A stretch of 64,000 nucleotides of DNA. Source: Drosophila miranda. Lineage: Eukaryota > Arthropoda > Insecta > Diptera > Drosophilidae. The stretch is from assembly GCF_003369915.1 (NCBI RefSeq), contig NC_046673.1, positions 10,338,001 to 10,402,000 of the forward strand, read 5' to 3'. Made by a program: the position numbers and the translations under genes. This document shows positions 23,472 through 33,600 of the stretch, piece after piece (position 1 is the stretch's first letter; each line of letters begins with the position of its first letter). The notes under the pieces were generated by a model, which worked only from the letters and a program-made list of their open reading frames with translations, was not told where the DNA came from and made no database searches.

Positions 23472-23920
23472 ATGAATTCTCTGGCCAGAATTGGTGGTTT
23501 CGCTTGCCAAGCCGGGAAATTAGCTGGATTTGGCGTAAGTTTATAGCAATGCCAATCTTTAAACTCTACTGACATTCGTTTGTGGTAAACCCATAGTTAC
23601 AGCAAGTGCGAACAAAGTATGCCGACTGGAAGATGATCCGTGATGTCAAGCGCCGCAAGTGCGTGCAAGAGCATGCCAAGGAGCGGCTTCGAGTTAATTC
23701 ACTTCGGAAGAATGACATACTGCCCATTGAGCTGAGGGAAGTGGCCGATGCGGAGATTGCTGCTTTTCCACGCGACTCATCATTGGTCCGTGTTCGGGAA
23801 CGTTGCGCACTTACGTCACGGCCGCGCGGAGTTGTCCACAAATATCGCCTCAGCAGAATTGTATGGCGCCATTTGGCGGACTATAACAAGCTATCCGGCG
23901 TGCAACGTGCCATGTGGTAG
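23472..23920 (+). CDS. mRpS14: mRpS14: mitochondrial ribosomal protein uS14m
   Basis: This is a component of the small subunit of the mitochondrial ribosome. Exon 1 (23472-23534) encodes the start of a basic, Ser/Ala-rich presequence ([21 protein letters not shown]). Exon 2 is 23597-23920, after an intron of about 62 bp with GTAAGT donor. A second in-frame acceptor (TTACAG) six bases later would drop two residues. The total is about 128 aa, as expected. The body shows the uS14 signature: [14 protein letters not shown], then [11 protein letters not shown], then TSRPRGV and [12 protein letters not shown], with the C-terminal LSGVQRAMW. It is divergently arranged with Nat1, 0.8 kb apart. Confidence 0.93.
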
Positions 23921-24719
23921 AGTCTAAATCAATACAATATTCTTTGTTTATGTTAACAATTTACACAAAAACCAATAAATACATACATAAGAACCGTAAA
24001 CGTATAATGGTCGTACTTCGAGTTATACTCCAGTACTCAAACGCGATACATTTATCGCTAACGAAAACTGGGATGATATTCCTATAGAAACGATAAGAAA
24101 TCATCCCTGTTTTTGGGCGACTAAAATAGTTGCTACTGTTTGTTTGCCGACTAGTACACAGATCGCAAAAAAAAAATACCGATTTATATTTCCTGGGCAC
24201 GAGCGAAATATAGAATATATTCTAGTGCCAGCCGGCTAGATAAATGCAATAACGATGATAAATTTAATCAAATTAAGACAGTCACATGAATGCCGATTAT
24301 ATGGATATTATAGTTTTCTACCCTGTTCTCATTCTATTAATTTACTACAATTTACAAAGAAAACTTTTCATATCAGTTTAATTTGGCAATACTTGTGGGT
24401 ATGCACTATTTTGTGGGTTTCTGTCACTGATAACGTAATATTCCTGTAATGCTCCAGCCATCTTCAATTGATCTTCCGTTCTCGCCGTGGCCGATTTCCC
24501 ACCATATCGGTCCCCCGCTACTACTCTTGATGCTTATAGCATTTTATATATAGCCTAAAACCACCCTGGGACTGAAAATTAATGTCAAGTCATGACGTTT
24601 TTAAAAACCAACGGATCGTTTTCATATAAATAGATATAGAGACAACAACAACCATTTTTATTGCATTTCTTTTCCCCAGGTATAGATTTACCCAATCTTC
24701 GCGGGGTTTCTTCGTTCAT

Positions 24720-24800
24720 AGCCAAATACCATCTTTGCTTTTCTAGTATGTATCGTTTGCCTTTCCAGTATTAATCGGACATTTGTTTTGCTTATCTGAG
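24720..24800 (+). repeat. Short dispersed repeat shared with 39.49 kb
   Basis: TACCATCTTTGCTTTTCTAG followed by TATGTATCGTTTGCCTTTCC and AGTATTAATCGG recurs at 39494-39550 with only a few substitutions, and weaker similarity continues for about 25 bases. The copy here lies 120-200 bases before the start codon of the DHX34-like gene. It may be a small transposon fragment or shared promoter-proximal DNA. Confidence 0.55.
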
Positions 24801-24918
24801 CCGGCTACGAAAACTAATGTTTACGTTTCGTCTATCATGCTATCTCGCTCTTCGCACGAAATTTACCAAGCTAATTTCATACAGCTATTGATGACAATGT
24901 TCACCGGTTGGATCAGCT

Positions 24919-27900
24919 ATGTCAAAGAAATCAAGTAAATCGCGGGGAGTGCTCAATCTAGTGGAGTTTAGTTTTTTGGAGCTAAAGGCTGAGCTCAATG
25001 GCGTTTTGAAAGTCAAAAGCCGTCAGCAGCTAAGTTTTGTCGAGAACGAGGCCGACTTCTGGAAATTTGTAAACAAATATGAGTGCATGTTGCGCAGTAT
25101 GGGCCAGCCAGTACTTCCGCAAGTTTTGCAGAAGCCAGAGCTGGAAAGAGCACAGCCATATCACAGGAGCAAGCACCTGTCCATTCAACTGGATGAGTCC
25201 GCCCTGCGCCAAGAACAAGATAAAGTTAGCGAGGTGCAGGCGCAGTTCCAGCAGATACTGCTTATCTACCTAGACTTTAAGCAGAAAGAGAAGTTTAAAC
25301 GTATTAAGAAATTACGCCAGGCGCAGCGAAATTTACCAATAACCCGCTTCAAGGATGATTTGCGTACGGCCATGGACTCGTCCCGTGTGGTCATTATCGC
25401 CGGCGACACGGGATGTGGAAAATCCACACAAGTGCCGCAGTTCCTCTATGATTTTGGGTACCGCAGCATAGGTAAGTGTTCTGACGCCATCCCATTAGCC
25501 AAGCTAATTCCTTTTGATAACTTTTCAGCGTGCACTCAACCGCGCCGCTTGGCATGCGTGTCGCTGTCGAAGCGAGTGGCTCATGAACTGCTAGAAGACT
25601 ACGGCAGTAAGGTGGGCTTCCAGATTCGATTCGAGAGAAGAAAAACACAGCACACGAACATCCTGTTCATCACGGAAGGTCTGTTACTTCGCCAACTTGC
25701 GGTTTCTTCTAGCCTAGATGACTATGACGTGCTCATTCTGGACGAGATACACGAGCGGAATCTGTTTGGTGACTTCCTGCTAGGTGTGAGCAAATGTCTG
25801 TTGCGGAGCAAGCCGCAACTAAAACTAATCCTTATGTCGGCCACCATCAACGTGGAACTGTTCCAATGTTACTTTAAAGAGGAGGGGGCACGGTTTCTGC
25901 AGGTGCCGGGACGCTTGTTTCCCATAAAATTGCGCTACATGCCACCCCCAGCGTTGGAGATGAAAGCCGGCCAAGCCACGGCGAGGTCTAATCGTTCGCA
26001 GGGAACGCGCATGGACCCAGCTCCATTCGTGCAAGTCCTTAACCTGATCGACCAGCAATATCCCTGTAAGCCTTTCAAACCATATAATTGACGATTATAT
26101 ACAATTGGGACCTTCGATTTTCATTTTCAGCCACCCAGCGCGGGGATGTCCTCATCTTTGTTAGTGGCGTTAACGAGATCGACACCGTATGCGAGGCCAT
26201 AAAGGAATACGCCGCCCAGCAAACGCACTGGCTCGTCCTGCCACTTCACAGTGGACTGGCACTGGCCGAGCAGGACAAGGTGTTCGACTATGCACCGGAA
26301 GGCTCGCGCAAGTGCATAGTATCGACGAATATTGCCGAGACTTCATTGACTGTGGACGGCGTGCGGTTTGTTGTCGATTCTGGAAAGGTCAAAGAGATAA
26401 GCTACGATGCAGCCTGCAAGGGACAACGCCTGAAGGAGTTTTGGGTGTCCAAATCATCGGCAGAACAGCGGAAGGGTCGCGCAGGTCGCACAGGGCCGGG
26501 TGTAAGTTCAATAGTCGACCGACAGGTCTAGTCCCAGGTCTCATGCAGGTCTCTCCTTACTTTCTGTTCTTCCAGTTCTGTTTTCGTCTCTACTCGCAGC
26601 AGCAGTTCGATGCGTTCGAGGCATATCCCACTCCAGAAATCTACCGCGTCCCACTGGACACAATGTTGCTGCAAATGGTATCCATGGGACTGCCTGACGT
26701 CAGGGCCTTTCCCTTCATTGAGCCTCCGGAATCAGAGCGCATCGAACAGACTATTCTGGCACTAAAGCAGCATGTAAGCCTCATTTTATCTGAACAAACT
26801 AGATCTAGGGTGACCTTTTGGGGTCACTACACAATGTACTACAAGATGTATGCTTATATTTTGTGTCTATCCACCATCCACTAGGGCGCCGTTAGCATGG
26901 AGGAGAAGATCACGCCCTTGGGCAGCTCGTTGAGCAACCTGCCAGTGGAACTGTCCATTGGCAAAATGCTCCTAATGGGCTGCGTGTTCCCAGAGGTGGA
27001 TCAGCTGTTGACGCTGGCCGCCATGCTCAGCGTACAAAATCCGCTTACCAGCCGTGCTTACACGGACGCACACTGCGAGCGGGAGCGCCAGAGTCTGGAA
27101 TCCACTCAGGGGGACCTCTTCACCCTGATGAACGCCTACCGCGAGTGGCTGCAGATGAAAATGGCCCGGGAGAACACCAGGAAATGGTGCCATCGTCGAG
27201 GCATCGAGGAGCAACGATTCTACGAGGTCAGCAAGATGCGGCAGCAGTTCCAGCGTATCTTGGAGAGCTGTAACATGGCTCCACCCAGCACTTCCGGCGC
27301 GCTGACCAGTGCCGAAAGAGCCAGCCGTCACGGAGAAGTGCGCCAGCTGAAGGCTCTCAAACGGCGCCAGCGGTTTGAGCAGCCCCGACACCCCAAGCTA
27401 CTAAAACACCAGCACAGCGGAGGGCAGTACGAGGAGCCAGATGAGAACTACGAGGACGTGCGCGACGTGGACTTTCGCCTGCGGCATGATGCCCGCCAGC
27501 TCGCCCTACTTGAGCGCTCGGCGCGTCTGGAACGCAACAGGGACGTGGTTCTGCTGAAGCTGCTACTGGTAAGCGGCTTCTACCCGCAGCTGGCCATTAG
27601 TGATGAGTTCAACTACTGCAAGGGAGGGGGCCAACAGTTCTTTCACACTCGAATGAAGCCATTCATCTCCTTGCATCCGAACTCCCACTTCGCCAAGTAC
27701 TACGAGTGCCTCAAGCTCGCCGAAAGTGACCTAATACCGAAGCCGGCCTACTACACACCAAAGCATCCACTCAGTGAGCGCCATCAGCTGCTGTGCTATC
27801 AGTAATTAACCGGCAACGACGCCCGAAAAAATAAATACAATACAACCAGTCACTTGCAGGTCGCTACTAGAGACAGCAAAGCCATACCTGATGAGCTGCA

Positions 27901-28719
27901 TTCGGCTTCCAGTGGCCCACACGCTTCTCCTATTTGGCTTCGCGATCGATACGAACGCAGACCTGACACAGATGGTCTTTGACGGCTGGCTGTGCCTGGA
28001 TTTCCCTGTGCCCGACAGCGGGATGAAGCTGCTGTGCCGAGCCATCAAGCTGCGGCGCCGTTGGAGCAGCCTGCTCTATAGCAAGCTTGATGGTGCGTGG
28101 CCCCTCCTGGGGAGAACCAGTTATTGCTTTTGTTTTCACGTTAATCGAGTCTTTTTTAGAGCTCAACGCTAGCGAGAAGGCTCCAGCTGTTACTTCCAAA
28201 AACATCACGCTCTGGCACGAGCTCATCGACTTCATGGGACTGGATGTGCCGTACGCCGTCAGTCGACTGCTGCCAGCTGATCTCAAGAGGCTCTACACAC
28301 ACCAGACTGCAATGCCGCTCCTTGAAAAGCTGCAGGGAAATCCCTTCGACATCGACTATCCTCCGAGTCCCAACATGACGAAGGGTGGCATCAACGTCTC
28401 CGAAAACGTTGTGTACGGCTGTGTGGCGGACCAGCCGTGGACTCTGGCTATGCAAGCGGCCCTCCAGGCACGGGCCTGGCAGTGCTCAAAATGCGACTTT
28501 CAGCTGGAAAAGTGTGATATGCTCGAACAGCTGGTGCACCGTCAAGAGTGCAAGAAAGTGCGACCGGCCAGCCCAGTTCACGTACAGCAGCCACCCACAG
28601 CTCGCGTGGCATCTAACTCTGGGAACTATTTCTGTGAGAGCTGCAAACGCCATTTGAATATTTGTTTGCCGATCGACATTCTACGCCATAGACGGCAGTG
28701 TGCAAAAGACAGAAAATAG
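24919..28719 (+). CDS. CG32533: DHX34-type DEAH-box RNA helicase (probable CG32533 orthologue)
   Basis: DHX34 is an ATP-dependent RNA helicase that promotes nonsense-mediated mRNA decay in animals. Seven exons agree in phase: 24919-25471, 25529-26065, 26131-26501, 26576-26773, 26885-27801, 27860-28092 and 28160-28719, for 1122 aa. Helicase motifs are visible: GDTGCGKST (motif I, about residue 165), TQPRRLAC (Ia), DEIHER (II, a DEIH variant), LMSATIN (III), [12 protein letters not shown] (V) and [12 protein letters not shown] (VI). A winged-helix/ratchet region and an OB-like region follow. Two Cys/His clusters end the protein: [19 protein letters not shown] with RQEC, and [11 protein letters not shown] with HRRQC, matching the DHX34 C terminus. 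The gene symbol is from memory of the D. melanogaster map. The intron between exons 5 and 6 carries a stop codon two bases after the donor. Confidence 0.88.
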
Positions 28720-29395
28720 TGTCCCAACTTAGAGATAATTTTAGCCATAGATATGTTCGCAGCTCCAGTTTGTTGTACAATCAGTAAATGTTTATGTCTC
28801 GGAGGAAAATCATTCTGCATTTTCCCAACCAAGCCTAATCGCAAAAGCGCCTCAAAACTATAGAGCTCGAAACATACAGGCCGACCAAGCGCTGTAACCA
28901 TCCCTTAATCCAATGGTATCATCAAAAAGATGAAGTTAATCCAAAACTATTCTGGTTAAAGAGTACTGTTAAGATTTAACAAGATTTGGGGAAGGATCTT
29001 CATCCCATTGCGGTCCGAAGGGCCCTTCATTCGCCTAACTACAAATATCGTCTTGCTAGATATAAATCCCATATCTCTTAAATAACAAAATGAAGAGTTT
29101 TGGAACACTCAGGGGTGGACTAACCTCAAGGAGAAATGGGTAATTGCCTGGGGTCCCCTATTTAAAGGGGGAAACAGAAAAAATGCTGAAAGGTGTATAA
29201 ATATTATTGTAGAGGACCATCATACGACAACGCATCGTCTGCGATAAGCCATCGATGTTTTTCGAATTTTCGCTTGAAATGAACCTTTTAAGGGTATGAA
29301 ATGAATGTTCATATAACAAATTGTTGTTAAAAACAGAGTAAAATGTTTTCAAAAAGATTATTTTGATGTAAACTAAAAACATTTAGGCTTGAGAT
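28720..29395. other. Convergent intergenic DNA
   Basis: The 3' flank of the DHX34-like gene contains no coding frame that looks conserved. Composition is AT-rich and no DINE-1 landmarks were seen. Confidence 0.4.
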
Positions 29396-29399
29396 GTTT

Positions 29400-30300
29400 T
29401 TGCGGTGTCACACCGCAGGGCATTGTACTTTGTGGCTTATCGTCGTGCTTAACTAAAATGTATACATCACATAATTTGTTGGTCCCTTCGAACAGTGGGT
29501 GTAATTTCTGGTTATAAGCACCATCTTGGCACCGGTTGTGGGCACCCTGGCTTTTTTAAAAATATAATTCGCGTGCTTGTTTGAGAAGCTGAGTAATCAG
29601 TTAATCAAATCAAATCAATCAATTAATTTATTTAATAAAAAAAGAAATTCTAATGCGCTTCTGCAAGCCATTAAGTGTTGCTTACAGGACAAGAAACCTG
29701 CCAAAGGGACTGCTCAAGCATATGGTATTACCCGTTTTAACGAAAAGGATCAGCGCTGAATCGTCGTGCTTGGAACGTTAGGAGGATGTACTTACCACAG
29801 CAGAAGAGTTGTTCGACACCGTTAACATCAGCATCATTCTTCTTTCGGAAGAAATTGGTCCTCCCCGCAAGCGAATACTCCAAACAAGCCTTCGAATCGT
29901 GGAAGAAAGTCGATGCAAAGCTCCTTGCTTTCTTCTCCTAAATGCCCTTCTTCTTTGAAGGGAGCGGCTCAGCTACCACATATGCAGGCATCTGTTGCTC
30001 CCCAGAAAATGCGTGGACGGAAGGCAACACTAGCCAAATCAAGTAAACCAACCAAGCGCACCAAGGAACCCCATCCATACCATCGTCTACGCGCACCAAG
30101 GAGTACCGATCCAGTGAAGGCTCTGAAAATAAATAAATTTTCATTTTCTCTTTATTTTTGATGGTTTTTTTCATGTTTAGCGGATTTTTCAGGTATGCCC
30201 ACAACAGGGTACAACATTTTTGTTTCTAAAAAAGTAGAGCCGCGGCCTTTGCCGCGGTTCACAACGTAATAAAAGTGAAAGACCAATAAGTCTTTCACAT
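29400..30300 (+). mobile_element. Remnant of a DNA transposon with psq/pogo-like helix-turn-helix
   Basis: Near 29640-29740 the frame reads ALLQAIKCCLQDKKPAKGTA then QAYGI, the spacing of a Psq/pogo-type helix-turn-helix (A-I-x-A, then A-A-x-x-Y-G-I). Downstream frames to 30160 are short, basic and Ser/Pro/Lys-rich (RGRKATLAKSSKPTKRTK), as in the linker of pogo- or BTB-psq-type proteins. A TGCGGTG-TCA-CACCGCA hairpin marks 29401-29417 and two more hairpins mark 30240-30298, which may be the element's ends. Stops interrupt the frame. Family assignment is tentative. Confidence 0.35.
30240..30298. repeat. Two adjacent perfect hairpins
   Basis: Hairpin 1 is CCGCGGC (30240-30246), a 4-base loop, and GCCGCGG (30251-30257). 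Hairpin 2 is GTGAAAGAC (30275-30283), a 6-base loop CAATAA, and GTCTTTCAC (30290-30298). Both stems are perfect. Such features can be termini of rolling-circle or foldback elements, or RNA structures near a transcript end. Confidence 0.7.
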
Positions 30301-30610
30301 TTCTTTGCTTGCTTCTGTGCGTTATAAACTTCCGATCAAGTTTTTAATACCTTCTTCAAGGGTCCCCAAAATACATCGAAGAAAAGGCGATGCATGAAAC
30401 CTCTAATGGACAGACGAAGATAAATCAACTTAACTGAGGGGAGTTTTGTTTTAAAGAAGAATGTAGGCTTTTTCAGTTTATTTATGGGTGATGTAAGATG
30501 ATAACAAAATGTATCAGTGGCTATATACACGTTTTAATATTTATGATAGTTTATTTGTGTGAGATGCCTGTCACTTCTAAGTCTTCTTTATGTTCGGATC
30601 AATGTTGAGC

Positions 30611-33600
30611 TCAATGGATAATGTAATCCAAGTCGAATTTTGCACCAATGCGAGGCACTCGCTGTTTCCTCGCCTTTAACTGCACAAAAAGAAGAGAGAG
30701 AGATACACAGAGCGAGGTTGAGTGAGCGAAACAGCCTTCAAGGGGTTCCACTTACCTGGGCTGCAGTGGATCCTGCACCTGGATCGGCATCAGCTTCGAC
30801 CGTCGAAGCTACGGCGGTACTACGTTCAGCTTGTGATGTCGATGGCTGGAGCAAAGGGAATCACATTATTGAGATTTCGTCCATGGATTGCTCTGACTCT
30901 TACCTGAATATTCAGTGTTTGCATCAGTCCGACAGTCGCTTCGTTTGGTATTTCTTCCCGATGACTAGGGCGGGAGTTCATTTCTCCAGCAGCTGTTGAC
31001 GACGGCTATGAAAGAATATGATACATTAAATTACCGAAGAGATTTTTTTCGATTAACTCACCGTCTCCGTCTCTATTTGCCCAATTGGTTGAGATCGCTG
31101 CGATACCTTGGGACGATATGCCTGTATGGGCACAAAGTCCTGTATGGACGAGTAACGAGGTCTGCTACTGGCTATATCCTGCAGTTGGTGGGGATGTTGG
31201 GGATGCTGGGTATGCTGGGGATATTGTGTCTGATACTGTTGGTGCTCCAGTGTTGTCCGAGTGTTGTTGTTGTTGTAGACTTCATGCTCCTGCAAGTTGT
31301 TATAGAATGATTGGTTTCCGTTTTTATAGGGCATTTGATAAGTGTGGGGGGGTGGCATCTGCTGCAAATGCCGCTGTTGTGTCTGTGGTGGATTAGGCCG
31401 CTGCCGTGGGAGGCACTGATGATAATCTACCTCCTGTGGCTGCAAAGACCTGAACCACTGTCGGGCCTGAATGTGGATGGCCTGTTGCGCTTGTTGTGCT
31501 TGTTGTGCTTCTTGTGCTTTCTCTTGAGCCTCCTTCTGCCAAAAGAGCGGAGGCTGCGGCAGTTTCTAGGTCAAAATAAGGAGGTTGAAATTGGAAAATA
31601 ATTCATCCACACACAACTGACTCACAGGCATTTGTCCAGGCATGGGTCGCTGAACTATTTGCGACTGAGATTTTGGCGGCTGCTGCTGCTGCTGCAAGGA
31701 TGTAAGAGTTACTTGACCAAGTGGCTGCTGCTCTTTATTCATGCCCAGCAGCGACTTGAGAGCCAGAGTCTGTTTATCCGACACCACGAGCGCTGGCGAT
31801 ATTGTGGTTGGTTTTGGGGCTGCGCCAACATTGCCTCCCTGGTGTCGACCAGAACTCTGGGGCCAACTTTCCTTTGCGTCCTCCAGGTGTGAGTTAGTTG
31901 GCAATGCAGAATGGTGATGCTGATGCTGCGACACTGCTTGAGCTGTGATGGGCTGGTTAGATCTACCCGGGAGGTCGGAACGCGGCTTGACAAAATCTTC
32001 GGATATCTTCGTTTTCATCGTGATTTCATTCCAGGTCGACCCTGCTGCCGTAACGTACCGGCTGTTGGTTTCCTGCTGCTGCTGTAGCTGCTGCTTTTGT
32101 GGCTGCTGCTGCTGCTGTAGCTTCTGCTGCTGCTGTAGCTGCTGCTGCTGCTGTAGCTGCTGCTGCTGCTGTAGCTGCTGCTGCTGCTGTAGCTGCTGCT
32201 GCTGCTGTAGCTGCTGCTGCTTATGCTGCTGTTGCTGCTGTAGCTGCTGCTTTTGTGGCTGCTGCTGTAGCTGCTGCTTTTGTGGCTGCTGCTGCTGCTT
32301 TTGTGGCTGCTGCTGCTGCTGTTGCTGTTGCTGCTTTTGTTGCTGCTGCTGTTTTTGTTGCTGCTGCTTCTGCTGCTGCTGCTGTTGCTGCTGTTGCTGC
32401 TGCTGCTGCTGCGGCTGCTGCTGTTGCTGCCGATTCTGCTTCTCTCGCTTCTCCATGCGCGGGGCATTCGATTGGTTGGGTTGATAATAGCTCTGGTGCG
32501 TTTTCTCAAGCTGCAGGCCTGTCTGTTGGTTCTGTCCATTTTCTAAGCGAGAGAATTTTGGGGATTAGCAGACATCGATATCCGTGGATAAGAAGTGAAA
32601 CGGGTGGGAGAAGGTGCTATGGCTATGGCTATCGAAATTTAAATCGAAATTTTGGGTAAAAGGAGAGGGAGCTACGCCGAACTACTCACCATTCAAACAA
32701 ATCACAACGAGAGCATTTTCTGGTATCTTGTAAACACGCTCCTCCGCTATGCCGTGGATGTCGTTGCAGTTGGGAACGACCTTGTCGAAGAGCACCTCGC
32801 AGAAGGTGTCCACGGCATGAACGCACTCTAGTCGCACAGGATTGGGGTCGGTGACGGGGTGTACGCCGATGACGGTGCCCTTGATGCCAACCGGCACCAT
32901 GTAGATGGTGCGGACGATGACGACGCGATCGAACAGGCGCACTGGGCGACGCGACTTATACACTTCGGGCAGTGTGACATTTGGCTTGATGAGGAGGTGT
33001 GGCTTCACCTGGAGCTTTACATCCTTCACCGGCATCGATCGCAGCTCCTCGACGGCGCCCATCAGCAGTTCCACGGTCTCCTTGCAAACTGTCTTGGAGC
33101 CACAGGAGATGCGATCCACCTTCATGTGCGGTTGCTGACGGACCCAGTTAGCCAGATCCTCGATATGGTGTTGGCCCACGGCGTCCGGGTAAATGTCCTC
33201 TTCAAAGAAGTACTCGCTCCTGTCGTTGCTGACGGCGAAGTAGCTGACCACCTCGGGGAAGCGCTCGCAGTACCTTTGCATGAGCTCGAGGGCTAGGCTG
33301 GAGTAGAACCACTGGTTGTTCAGGCGACAACAGTAGCCGGCCCGCTCCTCGTTCTGGCGGGGAAACTTCAGCTGCAGCCCGATGTTGTGTTTGGCCACGT
33401 TCTCCATCTTTTCGCGCCGCGGTCCGAGCACTACCCAGAAGGTGCCGGTTAGACGGCCCAGGGCTCTTCCATTGATGTTCAGCTGCCGGCAGACGTCGAA
33501 GGTGCTCATATAGTCCTTGTCGCGTTCCTCCTGCTCTAGACGCGCCTCCTCCAGGTTCGGCTCGGGATGAACCCGAATACAGACTAAAAAACACTCAGTT

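Noticed and set aside
31945-32659. Poly-Cys, poly-Ala and poly-Leu frames on the plus strand
   Set aside because: These are other-frame readings of the CAG tract of pcm.
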